Shown in pieces: positions 45,097 through 56,590 of a stretch of DNA of 64,000 nt. The stretch spans positions 139,503,964 through 139,567,963 of the forward strand of contig NC_092861.1 in assembly GCF_032062135.1 (NCBI RefSeq), in the 5' to 3' direction. The translations under genes were made by a program, and so were the position numbers. The stretch is from Pyxicephalus adspersus. Taxonomy: Eukaryota > Chordata > Amphibia > Anura > Pyxicephalidae. The notes below the pieces were generated by a model. It ran no database searches, was not told where the DNA came from, and saw nothing but the letters and a program-made list of their open reading frames with translations. How positions within the stretch are numbered: position 1 is the stretch's first letter; each line of letters begins with the position of its first letter.

Positions 45097-46133
45097 GATT
45101 AGGAATTTGGAGCGATGATAATAGGTTAAAGTGAGAAATGACAATTTTTTGTAACAACATTTCTCCTTAATTTTTTTGGTTTTGTAGGGTTTTTTTTTTT
45201 AAATCCCTGTAATTTTGGATTGCAGCATGCTGCCCACAGCAGATAAAGCCATTTTATTAGGTACAGTTGCAGGCTGAGGAGCTCTAATAGAACTGAAATA
45301 ATCATTTATATGCATTTTCCAATCCTCTTCACAAAGCTGTTTTTTTTATCATCATTATACAAGCAATTACATTCCTCAGGTATAACTGTGGCTGATTTTA
45401 CCTAAGAGACTCTCATTGTGCACAACCACTGTCATTATATGTCAATGCTCCGAGGTGTAAAATTGGCACAGAATCACCCAAAATGATATAAAAAAGAGCA
45501 ATTTATAAATGATGTATTTGCAGTTTAGCTGCAATGTGAGCAAATTTATTTATTATTTAACAGCATGTATGCACAGATGTAACACGTAGACCTGCTCTCT
45601 GTGCTTCATAGGCCTATTGAAAATATTTATTTGTCTTTTTGTAATCCTGTAAAGGTTAAAAATGGAAGATCTGTATTACAAAATAGCAAGATTAAAATAA
45701 ATAGTTAGTTAAAAGGTAGAAACAAAACCAGCTTTTTGCTGCAATATTCACCATTATTACAAAGGATTCCCCCGCAGTACTTTTGTCTGCCTTTAAATGT
45801 CCTCAGTCAGGTTGTTCAACACTTTCTGTGAACCTAGGTTGGCCCAGACCCAGCACAGCCAGTGAATGGCTAGTGAAAGAAGAAGCAGCACAGCGATGAA
45901 CTCATCTCTTCAAATGCTACTTGTCAGATTCCGGTGCTTACACTGATTGTAAACAAGTATAGAGACTTTTCACTTTATAATAGGTTCCTGAAAAAGATCT
46001 TTATGCATAGATTGACATTTCTTCTTTTGATGTAGGTGTGCCATTATGTCTGCACATTTTAACACCCAAGTCTAAATGTTGTTTTTTAGCCCAGACCTGA
46101 TATTGAAGCACAATGATCATGTTTTACTGCTTG

Positions 46134-46135
<2 letters not shown>
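45097..46135. other. AT-rich intergenic sequence, no gene seen
   Basis: Nothing recognised. Possible conserved non-coding words (TAATTACATTCC, GGCTGATTTTACC) at 45360-45410; untested. Confidence 0.4.
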
Positions 46136-46167
<32 letters not shown>

Positions 46168-46300
46168 AAACAGGATTTATATAGCGCCAACATATTACGC
46201 AGCGCTGTACATTAAATAGGGATTGCAAATGACAGACTAATACAGACAGTGATACAGGAGGAGAGGACCCTGCCCCGAAGAGCTTACAATCTAGTAGATC
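46136..46300 (-). mobile_element. L2-clade LINE 3' tail
   Basis: (TTA)n at 46136-46165, then AACAGGATTTATATAGCGCC, ACGCAGCGCTGTACATTAAA, CAGACAGTGATACAGGAGGA, GAGGACCCTGCCCCGAAGAG and CTTACAATCTAGTAG. It covers the whole tail in reverse. Confidence 0.93.
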
Positions 46301-46397
46301 CAATCTATATCTATATCTAATCTATAATCCACCTTGCAAGAAATAATTCCCCTAACTATATGAATGTTATGATAGTTACCTATGACAAGAATGACAT

Positions 46398-46590
46398 TAT
46401 TATTAATATTAATATTATTATTATTATTATTAAACAGGATTTATATAGCGCCAACATATTACGCAGCGCTGTACATTAAATAGGGGTTGCAAAGGACAGA
46501 CAAATGCCGACAGTGACGCAGGAGGAGGAGAGGACCCTGCCCCAAAGAGCTTACAATCTAGGAGGTGGGGGAATTAACACACAATACATG
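46398..46590 (-). mobile_element. L2-clade LINE 3' tail, second adjacent copy
   Basis: Same orientation and sequence as the previous copy, about 100 bp further on: (ATT)n, AACAGGATTTATATAGCGCC, ACATTAAATAGGGGTTGCAA, AGAGGACCCTGCCCCAAAGA, CTTACAATCTAGGAGGTGGG and GGAATTAACACACAATA. The last part reaches into the end of the LINE body (compare 55431-55483). Confidence 0.93.
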
Positions 46591-47285
46591 CAAAGGAAAT
46601 CTAAAAAAAACTATTTTTCAACATCCAATCGTGTCAGAATCTTGTTTCCTTAGTTTTCTTTGTAGGGGATTGTGAAATCTATGAAAAGCGAATCTCCATT
46701 GCATTTGCTATGCTAAGTGAAATATCCCATACATATACTATTACCATTAATTTACTTTTAATATTTTTGGCTGCAAGTTTGTCAGCTATGTTGATATTTC
46801 AAACAAACAATCTAACATATCTATATTGTATATATCAATCATCTTACAAAGACATGATCCTGTGTAGGAGAAAAAAAGACACTGAAGTGTCTCGTCCTTT
46901 TGTTTGAATGAACCTAAAATAATGGAGTAAAATGAGCTCTACACACAGCTATTATTTTTGACATTTCAGACAATGGCTGTTCCTTGCTCTCTATCACTAA
47001 TGAGTTGGCAGGTCATGACTTAATAAATAGTCTTCTGTCATTCGAGGACACTTCTGCTAATAGCTGCAGGTATGTAACAACAACATCATTTCAAGAGTAA
47101 AAAGAAAACAGTTCAGTAACATTTCTCTGAAACATCATTAAAAAATCATAATGTGTTAAGAGTCCTACAAACTTCCAGGCTTGCATATCAACAAGTCTGA
47201 TTAAGTTTGCTGCCATAAATATTTTAATTGTTTCTGCAGATGCTGTCAGTATTTTATTTACAAGGGATACAGGCTTAGACACACT
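46591..47285. other. AT-rich sequence, no gene seen
   Basis: Nothing recognised. Confidence 0.4.
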
Positions 47286-47289
47286 AATG

Positions 47290-47935
47290 AGATGAGCAAG
47301 ACAGGAAAAAAGGAGGACGAGAGAAAGAAGGTATAGGAGCGGAGAGAAGAGAGGAAAATAAAGTGGAAGAAGGAAAAAAAAAGAAGGTAGGATGGGAGAA
47401 AAGAAAGAAAAAGAAACTGGAGTGCCTAGGAAGGAGGGAGCAATAGTGGAAGAAGGTTTATCTGATAATTTGCTGATACATTTAAATATTTAATTTGCAG
47501 TCTAAAGTAAGGAAGATAAAGTGGCAAAAATGAAGGAATTATGTTGGTATGCCCAATGTTTTTTTTTTATATTTTATGTATCTATTTACTTTAATATTGT
47601 CAAGAAAGAAAAGATGAGAATAAAAAAAAAGGAAAGAGAAGGAAATGAAAGGAAAGGCAAAGAAAAGAAAACGGAAAGGAAAGATAATGGAAGAGGAAAG
47701 GAAAGGAAAGAAAATGGAAGAGAAAAGGAAAGAGAAATAAAATGGAAGAGAAAAGGGAAGGAAAGAAAATGGAAGAGGAAAAGAAAGAAAATGGAGAAGG
47801 AAAGGAAAGAAAGAAAATGGAAAGAAAAGGAAAAATGAAAGGAAAAGGAAATAGAAAAGGAATGAAAGGGGAAGGAATTGAAAGGAAAATGAGATGGGAG
47901 GAGAGGTGAGGAGGAAAACAAGGTTGGGATTAGGA
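47290..47935. repeat. Polypurine tract, GGAAA-rich
   Basis: About 640 bp of mainly A/G on the plus strand, with the densest GGAAAGAAAATGGAAGAGAA-type degenerate repetition at 47620-47890. A C/T-poor interruption at 47445-47600 is AT-rich. The Lys/Glu/Arg-rich forward frame (47521-47838) and Ser/Phe-rich reverse frame (47586-47921) are artefacts of the repeat. Confidence 0.9.
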
Positions 47936-50774
47936 AGGTTTGTCTAGTTGTATGCTGACATAAATAATAAAATTGCAGTGTAACATGCTGTCAGTATATT
48001 CTTTGAAGAGGAAGCAAAGAAGGTAAGTTAAACACTTTTTATAATTATTTTTTTATTGTAGTCCTGGCACGGTGTAATAATGCCTCCTATTTATCCATAA
48101 CAGAAAAAAATAAAACCAGCAAATAGTTCAGTTTCAGCATCCGAACATACCTGACAATATGCACTTTACATTTCATGTATGCAATATAATGTTCCCAAAC
48201 ACAAACATTTCTGTTCCATATCATGTTAACAAAATCCTGTTAAAAAATTCTTTTTTCCAGTAAGATTGTAGTACATGCCATTATAAACAGCACTTTGCTT
48301 TTCTTGTCTTCATTTTTGGATTTGGATTGGTGATGGAGAGATGTAATTTCCAAAGAACTCTTCATCACTGTAAATGTCCCCACTTGGAGCTGGTGAAGCT
48401 GTGATGATTAGTATAAGTGGCCCCCCACGGTTTGAAGATATAGGTGACAAAACCAGAGCTTCATTTATTCATCCGAATGTGTTTTACAACACTGATGTCT
48501 TCAATACAGAAAAGAGAAAAGCGGTAGGAAGTAAAACATCAAAGGATATGCACACAATAATACATTTTAGGATTAGAAAGAAAACATAAAACAAGTATAT
48601 GTCAGGAATTTCCTTTTTTAGACTTCCCCTACAATGCACAATGACAAAAGAATCTAAAATAAAAAAGAAAAAAACATCAAATATATGAGGATTAAAAAGT
48701 TTCTTTATGGCTCAGTCTTTGCGTATTCTCACCTCCAAAAATAACTCTAAAGGCATGAAAATGAAAAAGAATATTGACTTCAGGCACCTGTGGTCATTGG
48801 ATAATAGTTGTCTGATTATAATTCTTTAGACATTTTCCAGGAAATGCTTAAAATAGGAAATCTTTAATACTAAGCTGGGGTGCCATATTGTCTTGGGGGA
48901 AATAATGTACAGTTATTGCATTACAAATCCTAAACTATTGGGATTTATCTTCTAATTGTTAGTTCAAATTAGATTACAATTTATATATAATTCAAAAGAT
49001 TGGCCACCACAAGGAGAGCTGCATTTCTACAATTATTCAATCTCCTTGATTGCCAGCTTATGAAACAACAAGAAGTTTATAACCACACCTGACTAGTGGA
49101 CTTGCAGTGAGGGAGCAAGATAAATGTAAGCCATAAATTGGTAGATATGTCTTTGAGAGCAATTTGGAAAATCTTTGTACGTTTTTGGCCCTTTTCAGTA
49201 TTGTGGTTGAAAACTGCAGCTCTTACCCCATCCTTGTTGCCCCTTCTAGGGCCATTTCAGTTTCACAGTAAGCAGCAGCATTATGCTGTGGACCAAACCG
49301 TGTCCCCAATGTCTCCCATTTAACTGAATAGGAAAGATTGGGACCCTTTTTTTTTACTGCACACGGCTGTAGCAAATCGCAGCATGGTTCCTTAAAGCAT
49401 CAAGTGATTTTGTCCATGTGGTTATTTTTTAATGATTTGCACTGTGGTTGCAGCCATGTGCAAATCTTTTGACCCACAATGCAGTTTGCTGCTCCGGGGC
49501 GCACAGGAGAAGTGAGGCTGATTTGAGGTTCTTCCTCCTTCGATATCAAAGCAAACCCATGGCTGGACATGACTTGTTGCTCTCAGGACTGCACCACATG
49601 ACTGTGGCAAAACATAGATACACAGATTCTGCCCCCACCCTTTTGTTACCTCTTTTAAAACCTTTACCCACCTTTAAAAAAAAACCCCAATTAAACACGC
49701 CAAAATGTGTTGGTTCAATGGCCTGTAGGCTTTGTATTATACCAATTATTAAAATGTTTACTTTCAATATATATGAATAACAAATATAAATATAAACACT
49801 ATAACAATCAAATGTCAACAAATATTTAACACATAATAACCAATAAATTACCCATAACACTTAAATAACAACTAAATACCAATTAAACATAAAAAACACT
49901 GTTCCCAACTTAAGCTCTTACTGGTTGCTGGTTCTCGAAGGCCACTAGATTACACTTTTGGTCTACACCCTAATTACAATTGCTCCCAGACACCAATTCT
50001 CCCAGCTCTGGAAAGATAGATTCCTTCCATTTTAGTGCAGTTCCCCAAACTTACTCCAAACACCATAATCCAAACCACAGGAACTCCATATCATAGCTGT
50101 GTCCCCAATTCCATAGACATTTTTAAAGCACACCCCCACCGAGGACCTCAGCCTCTCACACAACTACTCTATCCTAAGAACCCGTATTACCAATCAATAA
50201 CCGTACCCAACAGTATAAGAAAAAAGGCAGAAAAGTGGGGAAAAAAAACTTTCTCCTACACGCTGTCTATCCTAAAACTTCCTCTTCCTGACCTTTTTCT
50301 TCACCTCCACCTCCTTAAAACTTCACCTTTCTCACTTTTGAACTAATTTAATCATATCCTGTCTCCTCCCTGTCTGCCCAGTCATGTCGGCCTTCCCCTA
50401 TGCTCTTTTGCCTCGCACGTGAAACGTACATGGTCTAACTTTCTACCAGAGCTGCATGGAAACATGTGCAAAATGGTTCCCAATCTCTCTCATTCAGCGG
50501 AAGTGGTTGAAGTGTGGTTGAGCCTGCTGTACAACGCTCTGGTCAGCTACAAGTCCTACATTATTATCCACTGAGGCACATCCCTTTTGGATGTTTAGTA
50601 GTCCCTTTGAAGGTCAGTCAGAATTTCTAGAACATGCAGAGAAAAAAAGTAAGGACCATGTGGCTGAATACAGGATGTCCCATACAGTTCAAAGAATACT
50701 TTGAGGGAAACCAAAGGTACCTGCATTTTATTACAAAGAAAATGTTGGCTTTTTTTTCAGTCCATAATATTTCT
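47936..50774. other. Intergenic sequence, no gene seen
   Basis: No domain-like content in frames at 48374, 49448, 49546 and 50035. Part of 49340-49560, with repeated GCAGTTTGC/CTGCACACGG words, could be an old MITE, but no inverted ends were paired. Confidence 0.4.
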
Positions 50775-50778
50775 TTAA

Positions 50779-51230
50779 CCCCCCTAGTGGTATTCCCGAG
50801 CGTGACTCGGGGTAAAAAATACATGCAAAAAGTAGTAATCCTGAGATCCTTTGGCATCCCCCAGTGCCCTGCTCATTCGTCTAGGTCCTCGGGACACGTC
50901 CTCCCTCTTTGATCTTCTCCCGGCGACTGCAGAGGCGTTCTCCGGGGTTTCCCAGTGACGTCTGTGCATGGTTCGTGTGGGAGGCGTGGCAGGAAAATTC
51001 AAAAAAATTTGTATTGGATTCAATACAAAATAGCTGTATTGAGTCCAATACAAAATTATTGGAAACTGGAAAAGGTCCAATAGGAACGTTATATTCCGCA
51101 TCATGCTGCATCTGAAAAAATGAAAGATTTATAAGAAATATCATATTATTTTTTAAAAATGTATATTTTTATTTTCAATTGCAATAAATAAACAAATATA
51201 TCGAAAATGCTATAAATATTTAAATACATT
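50779..51230. mobile_element. TTAA-type (piggyBac-like) MITE, one end recognised
   Basis: TTAA (50775-50778) precedes CCCCCCTAGTGGTATTCCCG, then GCGTGACTCGGGG, CATGCAAAAAGTAGTAATCC and a GC-rich body. This resembles the TTAACC..CCCGA ends of a common frog TTAA family and the smaller element at 36985. The right end is not recognised and may be cut by the Tc1 relic that begins near 51232. Overlapping frames at 50627-51144 fall in this repeat and its flank. Confidence 0.55.
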
Positions 51231-51231
51231 G

Positions 51232-51850
51232 TGAAGGTTGGTGGTTGCAGCTTGCGATTGCTTTTCTTCAGATGGATCTGGGAACAGTTACAATGAACAG
51301 TTCCAAATACCAATCACTTTTGATCCAAAACGTTCAGGTGTTTGCTATAGAGCTGAAGATAAGAGGAATTTTACTTTTCAACATGACAATGTCTCAAGCA
51401 TACATGCAATTCAACAAAAGAATGGTTTTACCTGAAGAAAATTAAGGTTTTGAATACCTCAACCAGAGTTCAGACCTAAATCCAATAGAAACTCTGTGGG
51501 GTGACCTGTAGAGAGCTGTGTTTAGGAGATGCCCTCACTATCTCACAGATTTGGAGCAAGGAGGAGTAGGCCAAGTCAAGATGTGTTGTGCAGATAGACT
51601 CTACACAAGAAGAATGAATTCTGTAATTAAATCAAAAGATGCTTCAACAAAGTATTAATTTAAGGGTGTCTACATTTATGCAACCAGATTATTGTTAATT
51701 TTTTTTATAATTTTTAATATTTTTCAATTAAATTGTACAGGTTATAGATTACATTAAAGGTGGGAAAAGTTTGGAAATAATTTATTGTGGTCTCAATTAT
51801 TTACATCACAAAAACCTGGCATTTTAACAGGGGTGTGTTCACCTTTTATA

Positions 51851-51852
<2 letters not shown>
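51232..51852 (+). pseudogene. Tc1-like transposon relic, 3' half with terminus
   Basis: Plus-strand sequence for the C-terminal half of a Tc1-like transposase, out of frame in places: GCTTTTCTTCAG (GCFSS-like), FQHDN with the second catalytic aspartate (GAC 51385-51387), then a decayed equivalent of the SPDLNPIE-type motif (the DNA still reads GACCTAAATCCAATAGAAAC), WGDL, LTDLE-like and a final KCFNKVL-like end. The non-coding 3' part follows: TTTAAGGGTGTCTACATTTATGC, CACAAAAACCTGGCATTTTA and terminus ACAGGGGTGTGTTCACC. The 5' half is absent. Frames at 51238-51445 are fragments of it. Confidence 0.85.

Positions 51853-51887
<35 letters not shown>
51853..51887. repeat. (TA)n microsatellite at the end of a Tc1 relic
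   Basis: About 35 bp of pure TA immediately beyond the Tc1 terminus. Tc1 elements duplicate a TA target, so the repeat may have grown from the target site, or the element may have landed in an existing run. Confidence 0.9.
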
Positions 51888-51893
<6 letters not shown>

Positions 51894-52195
51894 TGTGTTT
51901 TTTTGCAGGTTAATCAGTACCTCTGACCTCTTTACAAGCTGTCAGCAGCCACCAGGATACTTGCCCAATTTCTGATTATTTGAACACTCCAAAAAAATCA
52001 TGGCTGGAAAGTTTTTCTCTTTTCTCTTTCCTACCATATCAACTGGGAATCACTGGACTAGCATCACATAGAGTACTACTCCCCTAGCACACTATATCTA
52101 TAGTATTTCATGTAGTAAAGTGTTTTCTTTCTCCCCTCTCTCTTTTTAACATACCAATCCTTGTAAAATAGGATCAGGTGATCAGCAATTAAAAG
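51888..52195. other. Intergenic sequence, possibly the outer part of a Penelope-like fragment
   Basis: No gene. The last 60 bp (AATACCAATCC..GATCAGCAATTAAAAG) lead into the hammerhead at 52209. Confidence 0.35.
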
Positions 52196-52202
52196 TCTTT
52201 AA

Positions 52203-52250
52203 AGTCTTCTGAGGAAGCGAATCGGCGAAATGTGTTGGATTCTGACACCA
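52203..52250 (+). ncRNA. Minimal hammerhead motif, partly decayed
   Basis: CTGAGGA core at 52209-52215, extra A, short stem II GC..GC around GAATCG, GAAA at 52227-52230, then TGTGTT giving a wobble-only stem III. Stem I no longer pairs well (AGTCTT against GGATTC), so cleavage is doubtful. It faces the reverse-strand motif at 52605-52650. Confidence 0.55.
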
Positions 52251-52604
52251 CGGTACTATATGTGATCAATAGATGAGACTAATATAGCTAACTAGTGCTC
52301 TGGCTATGGCCACCATTGTTTACAAAAAATGTTCTAATTGTTTGTATTTTTGATACTTGGGAGTAAATATGATTTAACTTACATGCTAATAAGCCCTTGT
52401 TTTTAATATTATTGTAAATATTTGATTTGGTAAATATTTTGTAAATATTTGATGGGGCTGGCTTAAAACTAAACCAACATATTAGAGAAGAGTATATGTA
52501 AGAAGAAACAAAAACTCAAGCAAAAATAAAGTGCATACAATCTTAACTCATAATGTACATAAGATCAATAGCCACATATATAGGTACGGTAATCAGTACT
52601 GCTT

Positions 52605-52650
52605 AGGCCTGACACGTTTTGTTGTTTTGGCTTCTTTAGGGGGCTTCATG
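52605..52650 (-). ncRNA. Hammerhead remnant, reverse strand, inactive-looking
   Basis: On the minus strand: CTAAAGA (G5 of CTGANGA changed to A), AGCCAAAACAAC in place of stem II, AAAA in place of GAAA, then CGTGTC. The sequence beyond it (CCGTACC..TATATATGTGG..ATTGATC) resembles the sequence beyond the motif at 52209, so the two are arms of one inverted repeat. Confidence 0.45.
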
Positions 52651-54350
52651 GAGACTTATATTGGTAGTAGATCATGGCTGGTGATTGTACTGACGGTGGT
52701 AAAGTTGCGTGGTAAGATGTAAGGGCTGAAGCTAAATTAAGGTAGTTGAGATACTTGAGCTGTGTTTCACAGGGGAAATAATGAAGACAAAAGAGACTGC
52801 TAATTCTAGGATGGAGGTGGTTAGAGAATACTCATATCTGATGGAAGATGAAGTGATCCCAGATCATCCTGGAACTTAAAGAAATTAAGAGGGGGTATAG
52901 ATATTAGTATTAATGCCTCCAAGGAGTGTGGGGGGGTCCCATATATTTCTGGGGCTATATTTTAGATTCAATAGGGAGGGAGAAACACTGTTTCTAAATA
53001 AAGTTTTTTGCTAAAGATTCGAAGGGGTGATGTGTGATACCAATGGGTAATGCAGAAAAGAGTAACACGCTGTCTGCATTGTATGTACGTTTCTCTTGCT
53101 ATTAGTTGAGTTCTGTATAGTTGTTAAACGTCAAATTTAACTGACCTTTACAAAAATATTTGTTGCCACAAGGAAACGTTCTTTTTGTTTCTTCTTCCAT
53201 ATACTTACCAATATACCTGACTTGGCAACCTACTTACCTACTTGTGTAATCATGTTTGTTGGGATACCACTTTCAATGTACTATAATAGAGAGGAGTTTA
53301 GCCCTTTTTTTCTTTCTACTATGTGAGTACTGCTAACTGTTCACACTGCCCCCACTTGTTGGTGATTTTAATCTGGTTTCTAGAAAGAAGCAGGGAGCAG
53401 TGATGTCACTGTATCTAATTACTTGTTTTATTGCAGAACATGATGTGATGGAGGAAACACACAGGTTAACTAAATATTGAATGTGCAAAACAATGTTGTA
53501 CAAGCAGTATAAATATTGCATCCTTCTGATTCTTTTTACATCCCAGAGACACTGTGATAGAGAGATAGGGTGATAGGGAGCAGCAGAAACAAAGAGAACA
53601 TAGATGAAGTAATACAATGTGGATGATTCCTTGGAAATGTGTCTGATACCTTTGTATAAAAAGAAACCTTGTCCTAGCTATTTTCAGTAGTCATAAAAAA
53701 TTTAATTCAAGAATGTACCTGTAAAAGGTGAAGCATTCTACTTACCTCCCCCATCTTCTGTATCACTGGAATTGACCTTACATGGGTACAGTTCTGGGTA
53801 AAGGAAACTAGGAAAAATCCCACAAGACCTTCCAATCCAATGCAGGATATTGTGATTTCATCTGTTCTGCCTCCCACAGCACTCTACCTGGAAGGATGGT
53901 GTTTTATTCTGCACCCTATAATAAAGGAGAGAAGCTATTTTTCCTACAAAAACTCATTTATTCAGACCCATTCATAATGAGGTATGAAAGTAAAGAAGAT
54001 GGACATCCACAATCCTCTGTGGCACATTTATCCAATTACCACTGAGTACCATGACATATTGAAAGCTGAATTTGTAGATTTAGATTATATTTATTGGACT
54101 GAAGGTGGAAATTATTTTGATAGACCCTAGCTTGATTCTCCAGATCCCAATGGGGAAAACAGCTATGCTTCCTTTTTGCAGGGGATGGGAGTTCATTTAT
54201 TCCAGCAACCAGCTTTGCTAGGATTGTACACAAAACTAAACATGTGCAGCTCAGTGAACTTATAGAGAAAATTAGTGAGTAGTGTACGGGCAGGTAAATT
54301 TGTTGCCTACTTACAAGTTTTTTAAATATTTAATTTTATTCCCACTTTAA
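52651..54350. other. Intergenic sequence, no gene seen
   Basis: No coding signature; the 94-codon reverse frame at 53333-53617 has no recognisable domain. No full repeat recognised. Confidence 0.4.
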
Positions 54351-54354
54351 ATTT

Positions 54355-55487
54355 GATAGAGTGGCCAATGACCTCATCAGAGCTAAGTCTCAAGGCAACT
54401 TTTTCCTGCTCCTTCTCCTTGATCTTTCCTCTGCTTTTGACATTGTTGATCACCCCCTTCTAAAACAAATCACTGCTCTCTCTTGGTTTGCTTCCTATCT
54501 GTCTGACCGCTCCTTTCAAGTTTCTTTCAATGGTAATTCCTCCTCTCCCACTCTCCTCCCTGTTGGTGTTCCCCAAGGGTCAGACCGGTTCTCTTTTCTC
54601 TGTACACCTCCTCTCTCGGTAGTCTCATATCCTCCTTTGGCTTACAGTACTATCTGTATGCTGATGACACTCAAATCTATCTGTCCACCCCTTACTTGTC
54701 TTGAAACTCAACCTGGATAAAACAGAACTCATCATCATCCCCCCCTCAAATTCCAAATCTCCCTCTGACATATATCTAACTGTTAACAACATGGTTATTC
54801 TGCCCTCCCCTCAGGCACGTTGTCTTGGTGTCACCTTTGACTCGGCCCTCTCATTTACCCCCCATATTCAGAACATTTCCAGGTCCTGTCACTTTCACCT
54901 ACGCAACAGCTCCAAAATCCGTCCCTACCTGTTCCCTGAGACCACCAAACTCCTTGTACACGCTCTTATCATGTTCCGTCTGGACTACTGTACCCTCCTC
55001 CTCTCTGGTATTCCACTAACCTGACTCTCTCCTCTACAATCTATTATGAATGCTGCAGCCAGATTCATCCATCCTTCCCACCGCTCCTCTTCTGCTGCAT
55101 CTCTTTGTAGTTCTCTTCATTGGCTTCATTTCACTTTAGAATCAAATTCAAGGTCCTGTGCTTTGCTTTCAAATCCCTCCACAGTTATTGTCCCACTTAC
55201 ATTTCTGACCTGGTAAAAAAGTACTCCCCCTGCCGTTCTCTCCGCTCCTCCAATGACCTACTAATGACTTCCTCACTCATAACCACATCACACGCATGAA
55301 TACAAGACTTCTCTAGAGCTGCCCCAACTTTCTGCTCATTTAAAAGAGAACTCAAAACCCGGGTAGGCAACTTTAAACTTGCCTACCCGTCTTCTTCTGT
55401 TATTTGAAACCATCACTACTTCCCACCACTACATATCTCCCATCCTATTGTGTGTTAATTCCCCCACCTACTAGATTGTAAGCTCCA
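54355..55487 (+). pseudogene. L2/CR1-clade LINE reverse transcriptase relic with 3' end
   Basis: Plus-strand reverse transcriptase pieces in order: [22 protein letters not shown] (first catalytic aspartate, palm motif A), [36 protein letters not shown] with the catalytic pair at 54657-54668 (different frame from the preceding piece), [68 protein letters not shown] and LHWLHF. A short deletion near 54470 removes the fingers segment after DHPLL, and frameshifts and stops follow. The 5' part with the APE endonuclease is absent, as in typical 5'-truncated copies. The end ATATCTCCCATCCTATTGTG to CCACCTACTAGATTGTAAGC equals the start of the solitary tails. Confidence 0.93.
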
Positions 55488-56340
55488 GAACCAGCATTTG
55501 CAGATTGGGCAGCAGTCAGCAATGCTCTACCACTTACTGACCATTCATTCTCTATGGAACTGGGGCTGGATGACTCATAGCATCTCCCCCAAGGCAGCAG
55601 TTCACTGGCATGAGGAAGCAATAAACACACTGCAAACTCAGGGCCAGCCTCTCCGTAGGCTTATTAAAAATATTGCTTTTATCAGACACCTAAACAAGTT
55701 CATTGCCTTTGATCCCTCAAACAATTTTAGGTCTGGCCCCCTCTCTCTAGATTTTTTTTGCCCAGTAAATATGTTCATCTGCTGCATTTTCCTGCTGTTT
55801 AGCCACCCGTAAAAAAAATGGCCAAATTAATTTGAACCAAGCAGCTGCTGTTCAAATAACTTGTCACCAAAGGAAAGCATTTGGGTCTGCCTAAAATGAT
55901 GACACTGGTAGGAAGAATGTGGCTGGAAGCAGGAGAATAACATTTGCTGAGTCCTGCGGTGCTGAAGGTAAAATATCTCCTCGAATAATTACAGTACGGT
56001 ACCTGCTTGTTGTACAGCTTCTCAATGCATTTCCTTCTGTGCACATATTGTAACTGAGTTTCCAGCGTGTCAGGTTGCAAGGTTCCTTATCAGATTAAAT
56101 GTCTCCATGGAAGAAAACAATTATGATGTAACATTTACACTATTTACCTTTACAGCTGGTGTAGGCCACCTAAACAATGCTACATCATGCAGCTGGACTG
56201 GGGAGGTTGTTTTTAAAATTCTTTCTTTTGCAATTTTTTGTAAATTGTAACCTCCTGTTGACTGTCTCACTGCGGAATAATAATACGAGGCGAGAACACA
56301 ATACAGGGTGAGGACACAATGGTCATGTCTGCCAACCAAA
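55488..56340. other. Intergenic sequence, no gene seen
   Basis: The LINE stops at TAAGCTCC without its tail. The 104-codon forward frame 55498-55812 has no recognisable domain. Confidence 0.4.
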
Positions 56341-56590
56341 AAAAATAAAAGACAAAGTCAGCAGCACTCCAAATACAGGGTTTTTGCATTATTATAAAAG
56401 AACTGCAACAACACGTTGAAAAAGCCAATGTTTTGGGGCCGGAAAGATTCCCTTGCTCAGGACAACTTAGTCACCTAGGAATGCACCCTGCGGACCTGAA
56501 ACATTGGCTTTTTAATATGCTGTGACAGTGCTTTTACAATAAAGTAAAAATCTTGCACCTTGAGGTTCTGGTGACAGTCTTCTGTTTAAC
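56341..56590. mobile_element. Inverted pair of Penelope-like terminal fragments
   Basis: AAAAGCCAATGTTT (56420-56433) and AAACATTGGCTTTT (56499-56512) are perfect inverted repeats. Sequence outside each is also related: ACAACACGTTG..GCAGTTCTTTTATAATAA on the left (reversed) and ATGCTGTGACAGTGC..TTTACAATAAAG on the right. The inner sequence on the left, read in reverse, gives CCTGAGCAAGGGAATCTTTC and CAAAACATTGG, a decayed hammerhead-like CTGANGA..GAAACGTTGG order. Likely Penelope-like terminal repeats, heavily mutated at CpG. Confidence 0.5.

Noticed and set aside
47521..47921. Lys/Glu-rich coiled-coil-like protein and its Ser/Phe-rich opposite frame
   Set aside because: Both are translations of the GGAAA polypurine repeat.
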